A DNA stretch of 64,000 nucleotides. It comes from Riptortus pedestris (lineage: Eukaryota > Arthropoda > Insecta > Hemiptera > Alydidae). Location: contig CM032233.1 in NCBI GenBank assembly GCA_019009955.1, positions 126,090,001 through 126,154,000 of the forward strand. Reading direction: 5' to 3'. This document shows positions 12,344-24,887 of this stretch, in pieces. The notes beneath the pieces are model-generated. The model was not told where the DNA came from. It saw only the letters and a list, made by a program, of their open reading frames with translations, and ran no database searches. Position numbers and translations under genes: made by a program. Within the stretch, counting starts at the first letter, position 1. Each line of letters starts with the position of its first letter.

Positions 12344-13930
12344 ATGATTAAAGACACCGATTCTACTCTTCCCCCCAAGGGAGCCCTTCCAACCGGAAGT
12401 GAAGGATCCAGTGCTGCGGATGCCGCTCGTGCTACCAAGCTGGAAAGGCGTATGCGTGGACTAAGAAGAAACATCGTTGACCAAGCCACTTTTGATCTGG
12501 ACAACTTCACAGAAGATGATGCCAACATATTTGAAGTCAAGGTGTCCACCATTAAACGATATTGGGAGGAATTTCTAGCTGCCTGGAACCAGCGTGAGGA
12601 AATCCAGGTTTCTGGAAAGGATGACTTTCCTAACGACACTTGGTATGAATTGTATGATTTACTAGAAGGCGAGACCATCAGAGCAAGTGGCACCCTTTTG
12701 AGTGTGAAGAGGCGCTTGGACGCTAGGCGCACTCTTGCCAATCCTCATCAAGCTACCTTCTCAGGTCTCAACGCCAGCACTGCTTCTTTCAACAAGCCAC
12801 AGTTGCCAAAGATTCGTATTCCTACGTTTTCTGGTGATGTGCTGAAGTGGACGCATTTTCGTGACACTTTCCTTTCAATGATCCACAACGAGCCTTCTCT
12901 CTCAAACATAGAAAGATTCCACTACCTCATTGGCGCTTTGGAGGGTGAAGCTGCGTCCCTTATTTCGAGATTCCCAGTTGAAGAACAGTCATATGAACAA
13001 GCTTGGGCAAAGGTTGTTGAGGCATACGACAACCCACGTATCTTGGCAAGCCTCTTGATTCATAAGATTGTTGACCACGACACAAGGTCATTCAAGGACG
13101 AAATGCAACGCTACGATGCATTTCTCACTGGTGTAGCGGACAGCATTGACGCGTTCCGCGCTTTGCGGATAGAACAAGCCTCTGAGTTCATTCTCGCCAC
13201 TCTTGCCTTAAGAGCTCTAGATTATGAAACTAGACGACATTTCGAGTTATCATTGAGGCCAGGGCAAGAGTTTCCAACATCAAGTGACGTACTCGATTTC
13301 GTCCGCAAAAGAAAATCGGCGTTGAATATGTCTCGAGGTGTTAGAACAAATTCCAGTTCTCTTCAATCCAAACATCCCAATAATGGTTTCAAATCCAATG
13401 TCAAAGTCCATTCGGTTGCATTTCACTCTGCCAGTCAGCACAATCATCAAGCCAGAGCTGCTTCACCAAAAATCGGCAACTCCAGAAGTCCCAAGTGCAA
13501 CCATTGTCAGGGACAACACCTCCTATCTCGCTGTTCTGGCTTCTCCAATCTACCAGCATCAAAAAGACTTGAGCTAGTCCGTACTTGGAAGGTTTGCTGG
13601 AATTGCTTACGCAAAGGGCACAATGTTTCGTCCTGTTTCTCCAAATTCCGATGCCGTCAGTGCAACAAGCGTCACCACACGCTGATCCACCGTGAAAATG
13701 GAGACAGTTCAAAGATGAAAGAAGACTCAAAACCTGCTACTCCAACTGATTCGGAGACATTTATAGGTTTCGGCTCAACACCTGCTGCGTCTATCACATC
13801 CAACTGCATGGTCCTATTGGGTACATTGCGTACTTTTATTAGGGATCACCGTGGGGCTTATCATCCAGCCCGCGGTCTACTTGACTCAGGCAGTCAACAC
13901 ACATCGTCTCAAGCACCATCCTCTTGCTGA
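12344..13930 (+). CDS. BEL/Pao gag-like protein with fused protease remnant
   Basis: Open frame from 12200; I favour the Met at 12344 (or 12305) because the upstream part is a low-complexity Ser/Leu-rich stretch. The N-terminal third is helical and charged. A region beginning LPKIRIPTFSGD and running to EAYDNPRI is characteristic of BEL/Pao gag (the DUF1759 type). Near the end there are two zinc-knuckle-like clusters (CNHCQGQHLLSRC and CWNCLRKGHNVSSC, then CRQCNKRHHTLIH). It continues into the start of the retropepsin region with LLDSGSQ, then hits a stop at 13928 because the following segment was deleted and shifted frame. Gag normally packages the RNA; here it could still be translated. Intact over more than 500 codons, in keeping with youth. 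Confidence 0.8.
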   Translation: MIKDTDSTLPPKGALPTGSEGSSAADAARATKLERRMRGLRRNIVDQATFDLDNFTEDDANIFEVKVSTIKRYWEEFLAAWNQREEIQVSGKDDFPNDTWYELYDLLEGETIRASGTLLSVKRRLDARRTLANPHQATFSGLNASTASFNKPQLPKIRIPTFSGDVLKWTHFRDTFLSMIHNEPSLSNIERFHYLIGALEGEAASLISRFPVEEQSYEQAWAKVVEAYDNPRILASLLIHKIVDHDTRSFKDEMQRYDAFLTGVADSIDAFRALRIEQASEFILATLALRALDYETRRHFELSLRPGQEFPTSSDVLDFVRKRKSALNMSRGVRTNSSSLQSKHPNNGFKSNVKVHSVAFHSASQHNHQARAASPKIGNSRSPKCNHCQGQHLLSRCSGFSNLPASKRLELVRTWKVCWNCLRKGHNVSSCFSKFRCRQCNKRHHTLIHRENGDSSKMKEDSKPATPTDSETFIGFGSTPAASITSNCMVLLGTLRTFIRDHRGAYHPARGLLDSGSQHTSSQAPSSC

Positions 13931-14411
13931 CCCGCAATTTGGAGAGTCTGGTCCGATTGACATTCTTATTGGCGGTGACTTGTACCCCAAGATAATTACG
14001 GGAATTCCCTTTGAGTCAGGCGTTGACGAATTATTCTTGCAGCCGACCGTCTTCGGTCATGTAGCGTCTGGCACTGTTCGAAATTTCTTCCCGTCATCAT
14101 CTATGTCTACGTTCATACAATCTGAGGAAGATACTGAAGCTCAATTGAAGGTTATCGGGGAAGTGCAAGAACCCTCACCTGTGGACCTCGCGGGGACCTC
14201 GGATAGGCCAAAGTTGCTACCTGCTGCCGAGGGAAACGCCAAGACAGTTCCAATTCAGTCCCTGGCAAGCAACAGCGTCGCCATGACCAGCGTTTCGGCC
14301 AAGCAGAAAGATCACTTACCTTATGACTGGACATCCAGATTTTCGTCCAATTCACACCCTGATCAGAACCGTTGCAAGATTAATAAGGCTCGCCCAAAGG
14401 ATAAAGTCTGA
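13914..14411 (+). pseudogene. BEL/Pao protease-region remnant (C-terminal part)
   Basis: In a frame shifted from gag, HPLADPQF...GPIDILIGGDLYPKI...GIPF...PTVFGHVASG matches the pattern that follows the protease active site in BEL/Pao polyproteins (DUF1758 type). The active-site DSGS lies in the upstream frame at about 13880, so a deletion junction falls at roughly 13905-13915. After about 14150 the frame is Ser/Pro-rich and ends at 14411. Confidence 0.65.
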
Positions 14412-14473
14412 CAATCAAGCTTCGCGCCAGGAACCACTCACCAGTTGTACCGATCCTATCACACTCAAGGAAT

Positions 14474-14671
14474 TTGTCGAAGCACAGTAGAGATACATGC
14501 ACGTCCAAAGACTCCATTTCCCGAACGGGGTATTCAAAGGCACACAATACTCCCAAGGAGTCGTCTCAACTCTTTCCCTTTCTTGATGAACGAGGGATCC
14601 TCAGGGTGGGCGGCAGGTACACAATCCCATCGTTGGACATTTCGAAGAATAACTTAGGTTCTCCCCGGTAG
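14474..14671 (+). pseudogene. Fragment of the BEL/Pao integrase-proximal region
   Basis: Contains LFPFLDERGILRVGGRY, resembling the segment just before the zinc-binding part of BEL/Pao integrases. The remainder of integrase is absent and the frame closes at 14671. Confidence 0.5.
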
Positions 14672-14989
14672 GGACAACGTTGTTAGAACTCCTAGCGGGA
14701 CTACCTTAACCAGGGCCGCTACCTCACTCGCGCCCTTATTATTAGTACCTCAAGTTATAGAGGACAAGATTTAATTTATTAATTCACAAGCATCATCATC
14801 ATCATTTCATTATTTGAAGAAACTATTTTATTTACCTTTATTCAAGCTAATCTTTTTTTTTTTTTTTCTCCTTGTGAATAAGCCAATTATCACTAGGTTA
14901 ACTAGACTAGTCAAATAGTTTAAGTATATGTCATAAGATTAGCTTTAAGCATCTTCTATCACGAAACAGCGAATCATCTCAGCTATTCA

Positions 14990-15100
14990 TCCGCGCCAAG
15001 GCGGCTACACCATTCCTCATCATATCCTGTTCATCTCCGCCACGGCGATATCATTATTCTTCCTCACATCAAACTTATCTCCGCCACGGCGATTTCATTA
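14990..15100. repeat. Short spaced repeat around CCGCCACGGCGAT in the BEL/Pao 3' region
   Basis: CGCCAAGGCGG at about 14994, then CCGCCACGGCGAT at about 15037 and 15081, each a small inverted repeat able to form a hairpin, spaced about 44 bp. Confidence 0.5.
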
Positions 15101-15165
15101 TCTTCATCCCGACTTCCGTACTCAGCTATAATTAAATCAGCTAAGGCTAATTTAGGTGGGCGGTA

Positions 15166-15794
15166 TGTTCAATTTAAAATTGAAGCGGCAATAAACTATA
15201 CCAGCCCCATCTGTTGTCAACTAGACTAACCAAGGATGTCCCCCTGGAGAGTGCTGACCTCTACAGCCTACTTTGTAAATACTATCTGAGAGGGATCCTT
15301 GGGTTCAAAGTACAGGAGATAAGGACTAGCTGGGAGACAGTCGAGTGACTATGATGAGAGAGAGTAGAGCTCCCGGGTACTGCAGCAGATTGAGCCTTTT
15401 CTCACGCCTGCCTTTTAGAACTTCCAACATGAGGGAGTAAAGGAAGGAACATCCAGGGGGAGAGCAGGATGGAGGAAGGAAGAGGGAGACCACCGTAGCA
15501 GCACCAGACAGAATCACCTAGCATCAGTATCCCTTAAAGTAATGCAAACTAACTCACTAACAAATATATGCCCTGCATTAGCCCATCCCACAATATCCTG
15601 TAATTATTCAGCATAGAAATACATAGTTTGATCCAGATATCTTATGATTATTCAATACACTATTATGGTAATAATCGGTTTACAAATCATGGTCCTCCGG
15701 TATCAAATCGCAAATACAAACTTACATGAACCAGCACCTCTCTTAAATATTTACAAGTCGTTAGCGGGTAAGGCCGAAGGGCTTGTAAGTAACA
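15166..15794 (+). repeat. 3' LTR of the BEL/Pao element
   Basis: 629 bp, followed directly by AGTAT, the copy of the 5' target site. Confidence 0.85.
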
Positions 15795-15799
15795 AGTAT

Positions 15800-16607
15800 A
15801 TAGGAGGAAAATCAAAGGTCCTTCATTATATATTATCTAGTTCTCTTTTCCACTAATTTTTTTATTGCTTATATTTTCATTATTTTTGGTCAAGAAACTA
15901 ATAAAATACATTTTTATATTCCTTATTACAAGCTCTTAAAAAATGATGTGCAACGTGCTTATTATAGGGATATATTTTCCTCACCTACATTTCATAGGGA
16001 GAATTAGCTTTAATGATTATTATAACTTAAAAGTAATGAGGTATTTGGTTTGGGCTATTGAGATAAATAGTATATCAAAATTTTATTTTTTTTAAGAAAA
16101 AATATTTCCTTTTTCAAAATGTTTTATTTTATAATTAATTTTTAGGATTTCCACTATATGTAAAAACAAATTAAAAAAATTCTATATAAAGAAAAACTAT
16201 GCCTCCTCTGATATTTCTTAATTATTAATTTATTCAAGTTTTTTTTATTTATCAAAACTAAACCAAGAAGTATACAGCAATAGCCACAGTTGTTAATTGA
16301 GCCTGTTGTATACTACGTCAATACCATCAGGTTGTGATTTCATTCCAAACACAGACAAATTCCTTCACTCTTAAACAAAATTTAATGACCTTAAGAGCTT
16401 CCATATAGACACACTGACCCACATCCTATATCAATATGCAACTACAATATGTTTGTGAATATGTAAGTAATAGAATGTTATAGTGTTGAACCTTTTCAAA
16501 GAAAAATCTGCACGAAAGTTGAAGAAGTATAAATTCATTTCCAACTGCTCACATTAACAAAAGTTGAAATATTGCTTACTTGCTAATGTATAATTTATAT
16601 GTTCCAG
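15800..16607. other. Intron between the BEL/Pao element and exon 16608
   Basis: Very AT-rich single-copy-looking sequence; no gene or clear repeat seen. Confidence 0.4.
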
Positions 16608-16773
16608 CAATAGGAGCTATAATTTCCAAAGAAAACAACATCCAGAAAATGAAAGAGTGAGACAAAGAGAAAGGCATATGGTATGCAATGCGACATACTG
16701 TGAAAGTCGTTTGATAATTACTCAACATAGCGACAGTTCATGTGATGAGTATGAATCATCCGAAGAAGACTAA
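16608..16773 (+). CDS. Candidate terminal exon 5a with acidic C-terminus
   Basis: Acceptor ATATGTTCCAG. The first base completes a split codon from exon 4 (TG+C, Cys). It then encodes 54 residues: a Gln/Arg/Glu-rich stretch, then Cys/Ser and a strongly acidic end (CDEYESSEED) before TAA at 16771. AATAAA follows 36 bases later at 16809-16814. An internal donor ATG|GTATGC at 16680/16681 in phase 0 allows skipping of the last part in favour of exon 17717-17764. The frame is open only in the phase that exon 4 supplies, which is the main support. Confidence 0.55.
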
Positions 16774-16808
16774 AGGTTAGAATCAAGTGAAGTAGTAATA
16801 ATGAATTC

Positions 16809-16814
16809 AATAAA
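16809..16814 (+). promoter_or_regulatory. Polyadenylation signal AATAAA of the short isoform
   Basis: A canonical hexamer 36 bases after the TAA at 16771-16773, the distance expected of a short 3' UTR. The base composition is AT-rich, so chance occurrence is possible. Confidence 0.45.
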
Positions 16815-17009
16815 ATTTATTTTACAAAAACCACTATTACACCATAACAGGAATTAGCTATTGTAATGGTATTTTTGTCGCAATTTTCAAAGAATTTCTT
16901 CTGATTTTCACTAATTATAATGTGTAAATGACAAATTTTATGTCTGATTTTATAATATAAAACTCTGATAATCAACTCAAGCACCTGTCATTTGTATTAG
17001 ACTACAACC

Positions 17010-17332
<323 letters not shown>

Positions 17333-17716
17333 ACTAATTATGGTAGCAAAATATATTTAACTAAATTAAATTTTCTTAATTCAATATTTCATTCACATAT
17401 TTTAAAAATGTATGTTATACTTTCCATGGAGATGTATACTCTGCCTATTTGCAACAATCCTTATAAAGTTAATATTAAATTAAGAATATTTTGCTTAGTA
17501 CTCTTGTAGACATTCTACAACAAAAATTGAGATATTTAAACCATCCAATAAGTTTTGAAACATCACTTTGGTTGGACAAAGAAAAAAGTGGAATGTTTCC
17601 CACATCCTTTTGCCACTGCCTGTCGTTTACTACTACTACTGAGTTACTAATCACAACCAAGTTGAAAGTATACTAATTGCACTTTTTTTATTTATAATTT
17701 TGTCGTTTTGTTTCAG

Positions 17717-17764
17717 ATACCTCGCTACAGATTTAGCTCAAGGAGTGAATTTCGCTTTGTTTAA
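17717..17764 (+). CDS. Candidate alternative terminal exon 5b: IPRYRFSSRSEFRFV stop
   Basis: Acceptor GTTTTGTTTCAG, phase 0, encodes 15 residues and TAA. Compatible with the donor at 16681. No strong AATAAA follows; TATAAA lies within AATATAAAG at about 17822. An alternative frame stays open longer but has no matching upstream phase. Confidence 0.4.
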   Translation: MPRYRFSSRSEFRFV

Positions 17765-19034
17765 TTTACTATGGTTATATTTACTATGTTCATAATTTTT
17801 TTAGTGTTTTTATTTCGTGAAATATAAAGTATGAAATTTTTAAGTATTTTATTTCTTTTACCCTTAATTACTAACATTCATAATTCTAATTTTTCTTATC
17901 AAATTACTGATACTGTGCCCCTCAGACATATTATGAACTAAACTGCTTTTGAACTCTGATATAACAACTGAGGATCCAAGTTTATATAAATCTCTGTTAT
18001 CTTGTGAGAAGAAATACCCATCTGATTTTTGATGTTCTCGCTACAAAACGGATTATGACATTCTGTGCAATGTATTCAGCTTATCTTTTGTATAAGGAAG
18101 GGCACAATTTACAAAAACTTTTTGCTGCCTTCAATACGTTCTGTTTGCAATAAATTATCTATCACATATTTCATTTTCTGATGAGATATTCAGCATTCAT
18201 TTCTTTTAAAACTGTCCTAGGACTTTTCTGGAGGCTCTTCCTCATCCAAGGAATAATGGGACTATCAATAAAGTTTATCATAAATAGGGATCTCCATAAA
18301 GCTTTCTTATTTTTGGTTTATTTTTTTCTATATTAGTGAAAATATTTAAGAGGCATAGGTTGTTGTTCTCCTTTGATTTAGTAACTAACAGTACTTGTAA
18401 AAATAGCAGGGATGTTGTTGAATATTACTTAACCTTCATCCATAAGACATGAAATTTAAATGGTTTCCTTACACTGTTTCTTATAAATGTACCTTATACT
18501 TCTTGTCTTATTCTTTTTCTTTTCTTCTGAAAAGAAAAACAATAATTTTTTGTGTGACACAACAAAATAACAATTTAATAAATCCCTAACAAAAAAAAAA
18601 CATATTTCATATTTTACATTTAGCATGCTTTACCATCTAGTTGGGTGCCTCCTCTTTTAATAAAAATCAACTAAGGGGAGGAGGGAATTCGAGGAGGAGG
18701 AAATCAGAAATTGCATATTTCTTCAGAAATATAAAATATATAGAGCCATTTTGATTTATCATAAAAAGAACTATAGATTATGTTCTATGATATTTTTAGA
18801 TTCAATGCATTTGAATGGAGATATCATATTTATTATTGAAATGAAATGATGTTAAATAAAGTGGATCAAAACATTTTATTAGTTTATTTAATTCAATACG
18901 AGATCAAGGAAGTTATGTGGTGCCCAAATTATTTATTTTTTATTTATGGACAGCGTATTAGTGAGAGTTCTATTTACCTTAAACTCAATTTTTCTGCAAA
19001 TTCCAGAAGAAGAAAAAATATAAAAGAATAAATG

Positions 19035-19095
<61 letters not shown>

Positions 19096-21564
19096 GGGGT
19101 GGGGAGAGAGAGTAGTGAGGGTATGTGGAGCTGGAAAGGGTAGGGCTTAGGGATGGACTTTTCTTTTTCAGTTCCTCTGCAATTAGCCCCATTACACTTG
19201 ACATTAGTAAACACTCACGCGCACGTCTGTGTGTGTGTGTGTGTACATATATTTGTCTTTGCTAATACAACTTCTAAAACATAAATTCCATAATATTTGA
19301 GGCTGCCAGGTCCAACATCATTCCTAAAAATTATTATTTTTATAAATGCCTTTTAGTTCTCTGAAATATCTATCCCCAGTGTGTGTTTAAGAATACCCTC
19401 TATAAAAAATTGCAGGGTATGCTCAACATGAATAGGGGGTAGATATATAAGAGAATAGAAAAAATGTTTTGCTCCCATAGGATTTCCTTGTACAACTATT
19501 AAAATAAATAAACTCGCAGGGCTATGGAGGCAGTAAGACATACTATACCCATCTCTTGCAGTATTGTGCTGACACCACAGAGTAAAGATCCCTAGTTTTC
19601 ATAACTTTAATAGATCTTTCCATGATACAGAAAAAAGGTCTCATGAAATTTGCAATTTTTTATGTTTTCCCTCCTATAGATCCCTCTCCCCTCAATCAAA
19701 AGAGAAGATGGACAACTAGACATTATAATATTACCAAATATGAATTTTCAACATTCTAAGGTTAGCTGTTTTTGAATTACACAACAAACATATGTACGTA
19801 TAGATCTCAGACCAAAACTTCAAAACAGGTTCAGGGAGGGTCAAAACGGATACTTCTACTTAATCTGTTAATCAATATTTTTTTTTTCAATTACAATACT
19901 TCCTTTACTTCGTGAAGAAAAGTAAAAATGTTTTACAAATTATTAATTTTGAGTAACAAGCTTTAAAGAGAAGGTTCAAAATGGGGTTAATACATTTATT
20001 TATTTATATATTTTTTTTCAACTGGCATTGTGGACATTAATGATGTTAAGCTGTCCCTAATGTGATTCAGTGTTTTGATGTAGTGCAGGAAGTACAGAAG
20101 AATAAGATTGGGATTAGATTTGCATGTATATGGACCTTATAAGTTGTTACTTTAGAATGAGGTGTATGGCAAAATCAGCCTGTAAATAAGCTCACTTCAG
20201 ATGGCTGGGGAAACCTATGGCTTTAGAGCATTCATTAGGGTCGAACCAGCCTGAAATTGGAAGTGGGGGAATAATAGTCATAGATTATAGGAGAATAAGT
20301 CTCCAATTGAACTCTTCTGAATACAGACATGAGGAGCCATGGCTTCAGCACAAAATATAGGAATGAATTAACCTGGGGTTTGACCACATATTGCCTGTGG
20401 GAGGGGGGCACTTGCTTGTTACCTAGACTTTACCCAAATGAGCCTGGGATTAAAATTATATGGGTGATTTTCAGATGAAAATAAGGCTTTAGGTGATAAT
20501 GAGACAAGATCAACATTTATGATTAGACCCATATCAAGATGATCCACAGAAACTATGGCTTTAGGGCAAATGTTATTAGTAGATATGTCTGGAGACTCAA
20601 ATGGTGACGGTGCATGAGAACCAATCTTATTGTAAATTAAATGTACTATAATTATTGTAATTTACATTTATTTTCTATCTTGAGAATCCATTTTAAACCA
20701 TTTTATTCGGAGCTTAAATGGCGAATAAGGACCATGGTGGATATGGATTTTCGGCGTATTGTTTTCAAGAAACCTTTATTATACGAGATACATGCAATTA
20801 TGTTCTATTGCCCCCCCCCCCATATTTAAGTTCTTGGACTACTAAAATTTGAGTGATTGAGATAAAAATTATTCTGATTCATTATAAATTACAGTACTAG
20901 ATATAGAAAATATGTTTTCAATAAAATTAATATTTTATATTCAGATATATTTTAGTAATTGTTTTTCTTTCTGGTGAAGAATATTTCTATCCATCAGTTC
21001 AGCTCTGAGAGAATGGCAGTCCTGTTTGTTTACAATTCAGACACATTCTGTTGGGAAGGTTATTAAAATTCCTCATTAATTTGTTCACTTAATATTCACA
21101 GTGGTGTTGTGTTACCAGAATGTAGATTTATGTATTGTAAAACTTTACAAGAGAAATCTGCTTAGTTTATGCAGCCCCTGTGTGATGGACTTTTTATTTT
21201 TTTCAGCCTTCAGTAAACCCTCACTTCTATTCATCGCACATTAATAATATGACAATGTATTATGAAATGTCTCATTCCAACCTTAAATACCAAATATTGT
21301 TTACAACTGATCTTTAGCACGTGAAATACACACAATGTAATTGTGATGTCACCAAGATTTGTTCTTTATTCGGTTTTATATTTGTTTTAATACATATAAT
21401 TAATAGTTTTACTCTATGGATAAATTACGTCATCATCCCCACTCAAAAAGTACCAGGCTATTCTAAGAATTAAACATTACTGGAATCACTTAGTGAATGT
21501 ACTTTTTTATACATATTTAATTCATTCCAAATGTTTATTTATTTTATAAACTTTTTTCTTTCAG
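17765..21564. other. Intron or intergenic stretch with repeats only
   Basis: Holds the (TA)n(GA)n tract near 19030, loosely repeated lines around ATGGCTTTAG (about 20220, 20340, 20550) and a partial copy of the repeat with CTTCAGTAAACCC (about 20880-21230). No coding exon recognised. Confidence 0.4.
19033..19092. repeat. (TA)n(GA)n compound microsatellite
   Basis: About 26 bp TA then about 34 bp GA. Confidence 0.9.
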
Positions 21565-21841
21565 GAAACTCGAAATGGCTAGAAAAGTAGGAAAACCTAA
21601 AAAAAGGGCATGGTCAAGAAGAAGAAATGAAATCCCTACGGATTCCAGAAACTTCGAAGTAGACACTGAGAAGCTATACAGTACCTTATTAAGCTTAGAA
21701 CGTCTGCGTGATAGTTCACAAGATGGTAGAAGACCATTAAATCAAGAAAATGGATATCGGAGATTTACACAAATCATCGATTTTATATCTGGATTAAGCC
21801 AAATGGAAGGATATCCAAAATTATTAATTGACAGCTTTTTA
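21565..21841 (+). CDS. First exon of the 3' part (ATG at 21575), Lys/Arg-rich start
   Basis: Acceptor TTTCTTTCAG at 21564, donor TTA|GTGAGT at 21842. From ATG 21575 (context CGAAATGG) it encodes 89 residues: a basic start (RKVGKPKKRAW then SRRR), then a region predicted by eye to be helical and ending in a hydrophobic stretch (LLIDSFL). The same frame is open back to the acceptor and starts one base into a codon, so exon 4 (phase 2) could splice directly here, giving TGG (Trp), three residues and then the Met. This exon is therefore either the start of a second gene with an upstream non-coding exon, or an internal exon of one long gene. It is the largest exon of the set. No domain recognised. 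Confidence 0.7.
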
Positions 21842-23275
21842 GTGAGTAATTTTATTCAATTTTGTTTACTAACTAGCTAACAGTGAGCACAGTTGTTGTT
21901 GTCAGCAGCATGGATTGCTCAATTTTCAGAATTCATAACTCCTCTTCCAGCTCATCCAACCACCTTACCCTGTGCCTGCACCTGCCTCTCTATATCCCTA
22001 ACTCCCAAGCCGCGCAAATAGTGGCTTATTTTCTGCCATGTACATATATGTATAAACACACACACATACATATATATGAGAATGTGTGACTGTACATAAA
22101 ATATTTTCTTTCATTTTCTCTTGGTGGCAACCATAGTTGCATGCGAATGGCCAACATTGTGCACTCCATTTATTGTTTTTCTTTCTTCTGAGCCTTTGGC
22201 AGACCTGTTTGTTTACATTTGAGACGCTTTCTGCCGGCAGAGGAAAGATTTATTATAACAGTTTGTATTTATTCACTTAATATTAACAGTGGTGTTGTGA
22301 TTTATCTTCACAAGGGAAATCTGCTTAGTTTACGCAGCCCCTGCGTGACGGACTTTTCAGTTTTTGAAGGTTGAGTGGTATTTCATTGCACTGCTTAAGA
22401 TCTAATTATGCCAATCTGCTAACATAATAGTCAGAGTCCGAACAATGAATTCTTCTGGAGCTCATAATTCTCTTCTAACTTCCTGCTCATTCACTCCAGT
22501 CTTTTTCCTCTGATTTATTCCTAATTTCAGAACTTCTAACCTTAATTTTAAGTCTTGGTATTCAAATTGTTGCTTGGGATAAACATATTTCTCTTGTTTC
22601 CTATTTTTTCCTTTGGCCTTGTTAAAGGTCCACTCTACTCTATCCTATAGTAATATTAATTCTTTGGGAGATTAGGAGACTTTCTACTTTTAAGCTCATA
22701 TGGAGAGTGGTCTCTCATATTCCTTCATAGGGAACATGGTTCCAACTCTGACCCTCCCAAAAGACTTGGGACTCTTCACTACAATTTTGGAGTCTTTAGA
22801 AAGCAAGTATATTCTCAACAAGGCTATTTCCAATAACTGCCTCTTTCTTTTGGTATTCTACAATCACCACCATCTGGACAGAAAGTTTCTTATCCATGAA
22901 AAACAAAGGTGTTCTGGGGAAAAATTAAGTTCAACCCTGGGCAAATAGCAGCTTTGCATCTGTCATGAGGGTGATATTGTCTTCAGGGTATCATCAAGTC
23001 ATCTTCCTCTTCCTTGTAGTCTAATAAGACATGCAGCCTCTAAAACTAGGTAGCTAGGACTTGGGGAATGGCTTTGCCATGAACTCCGTAACTATATACT
23101 AAATATAGACACCTACAAACTGAAAATTATTGACTTGTATGATTCTAAGGAGTTAGCTCAAAATGTGGATAACAAAACTTTCATAATTCATAGATTGAAT
23201 GATCATGTTTTTTATAAAGATTCACTTCTTAAAAATAATTTCGTTTATAATTCTGGTTTAATAAATATTTCAAGA
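21842..23275. other. Intron with a partial short interspersed repeat
   Basis: At 22190-22400 it contains the block GCAGACCTGTTTGTTTACA to GAAATCTGCTTAGTTTACG, shared with 21010-21190, 33260-33445 and (inverted) 44590-44810. Otherwise AT-rich and without exon-like signals. Confidence 0.45.
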
Positions 23276-23287
23276 TTATCTCAGTAA

Positions 23288-23513
23288 TCATATTTATTTA
23301 TTTATTAACGCCCACTTTTTGCTACTAAGACTAATTGGGGTGGGTTATCTACAGGTTACCACCCTTTCCGAGCCAGGATGGGACTAAGGCTTTTATTTAA
23401 TGATTTTGTCATTAAATAAATTACTATTGCTGTGGGAATCAAACTCGCCACTCTAGATTTATCATGTGAGATTAAGGCCAACGCATTAACTCACTTGGCT
23501 AACCTGAGCCCCC
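23288..23513 (-). mobile_element. tRNA-derived SINE, copy 1
   Basis: Flanked by the 12-bp direct repeat TTATCTCAGTAA (23276-23287 and 23514-23525). On the minus strand it starts GGGGGCTCAGGTTAGCC, has an A-box-like TTAGCCAAGTGAG and a B-box-like GAGTTTGATTCCC, and ends in an (AATA)n tail. Related copies lie at 46845 and 48780. Confidence 0.75.
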
Positions 23514-24000
23514 TTATCTCAGTAAGAAGATTATTTAACATATTTGACCCTCCTTTTTAACAATGCTTCTTCGAATATATTTGGGGTGTTTAATGGTCGT
23601 GGGAAGTGTTCTTAGTTTCTGCAAGAACTGGGTGATGGAATTTTTGTAAGTTACTATTCTTTCTAAATATATATAAAATATCATCATGATCTATCTATCT
23701 ATGATGATGATCTAGAGGCTTTGCCTTGCAGTTGCAACCATTTTGTTCTTTTGGAAGCTGCCCACCAGAATCCATGAAATGTTTGATGACTTAAAAATTG
23801 AATTTTCTTAACCTCCCTCTTCCCCTATGCTCATGAACATTGCCTTTAAATATATTCACTAATAAGTAATAAATAAGACTTTTGCTCTCGCTTACCTCAT
23901 TTAGAACTTTCATGTTGGATTTTTTTTCAGTCTAACTTGTTCTGGTGACTCCATAACCATTTCATGCCATTGAGTCTCACATATACCTAAAATGTCTATA

Positions 24001-24887
24001 ATCAATCAATTGTATTGTTAGCCGTTATTATAATAATTCAAAGTAGTAGGTAATAGTTGGGCTTCAGCTAATAAAGTTTTCTAAATTCTTCTTTTAGAGG
24101 ATTTTTTATTTGCTGACAGTTTCAGGCAACCGTTGGTTCCCTTCTTCAGAGCTGAACAATGAAAACGAAAAAAATATAAATATACAATAATGAAATAAAC
24201 GGAGCATATTATTATCTTTTAAGTGTACAATGGCCGTGAGTTGTAATTTATAATGAATATAAAGCAAAGTAGGGTGGGGGTGGGTGTAAACACCATAACA
24301 TGAAATGAAGTGTACTAAATCTAAAAAAATATGATAATGTACATACCAGTTTTTTTATATGGGAGAAGAGCAGAGAGCACGAACTGCAAACAGTGGAGAC
24401 TACATTATGACTGAGGGGAAAAAAATGAAAAAACGGAGGTATATGGGAAGGGGTTGGAGAAAAACCAAGGGAAGGTCAATGAGCCTGTAGTATTTTGAAA
24501 ATATGTGCATATGTTGGGGATATTTTTTGTTTGTCCGTTTTGTAGTTTATGCTGTTGGGGTCTATGTTGATATGCATAGTTTCAGAAATTAGGCGTTTGT
24601 GGTGATTTTTTTGTGTATCAAGTATGGATGTGTTGTTAAAGTCAGTCCCCACCCTACTTTGCTTTATATTCATTATAAATTACAACTCACGGCCATTGTA
24701 CACTTAAAAGATAATAATATGCTCCGTTTATTTCATTATTGTATATTTATATTTTTTTCGTTTTCATTGTTCAGCTCTGAAGAAGGGAACCAACGGTTGC
24801 CTGAAACTGTCAGCAAATAAAAAATCCTCTAAAAGAAGAATTTAGAAAACTTTATTAGCTGAAACCCAACTATTACCTACTACTTTG
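24001..24887. mobile_element. Foldback element with about 242-bp terminal inverted repeats
   Basis: Arms 24038-24279 and 24647-24889 are near-perfect reverse complements; the loop is about 370 bp. An 11-bp direct repeat AAATGTCTATA flanks it (23990-24000 and 24888-24898). The arms contain CTGAAGAAGGG...CCTGAAACTG, a pattern I associate with Penelope-like terminal repeats, so it may be a deleted Penelope-like element with inverted terminal repeats. No transposase or reverse transcriptase frame remains. Confidence 0.75.

Larger units (their letters stand above)
10163..15794 (+). mobile_element. BEL/Pao-type LTR retrotransposon, internally deleted, non-autonomous
   Basis: Direct repeats 10163-10792 and 15166-15794 (630 and 629 bp, about six differences seen) start TG and end CA. 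A 5-bp target duplication AGTAT flanks the element (10158-10162 and 15795-15799). Inside are a long leader, a gag-like frame (about 12305-13930), the second half of an aspartic-protease-like region (about 13910-14411), and a short piece resembling the start of the integrase region (PFLDERGILRVGGRY, about 14474-14640). Reverse transcriptase, RNase H and the integrase catalytic core are missing. The purine-rich stretch AGGTGGGCGG precedes the 3' LTR as a candidate polypurine tract. Near-identical LTRs point to recent insertion, so an autonomous relative was probably active. Confidence 0.85.

Noticed and set aside
20200..20600. Possible diverged tandem repeat around ATGGCTTTAG
   Set aside because: Only three loose matches with uneven spacing; not enough to call a repeat.
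22500..22950. 82-codon open frame at 22700-22948
   Set aside because: No splice or motif support, and not in a frame connected with neighbouring exons; looks like chance.
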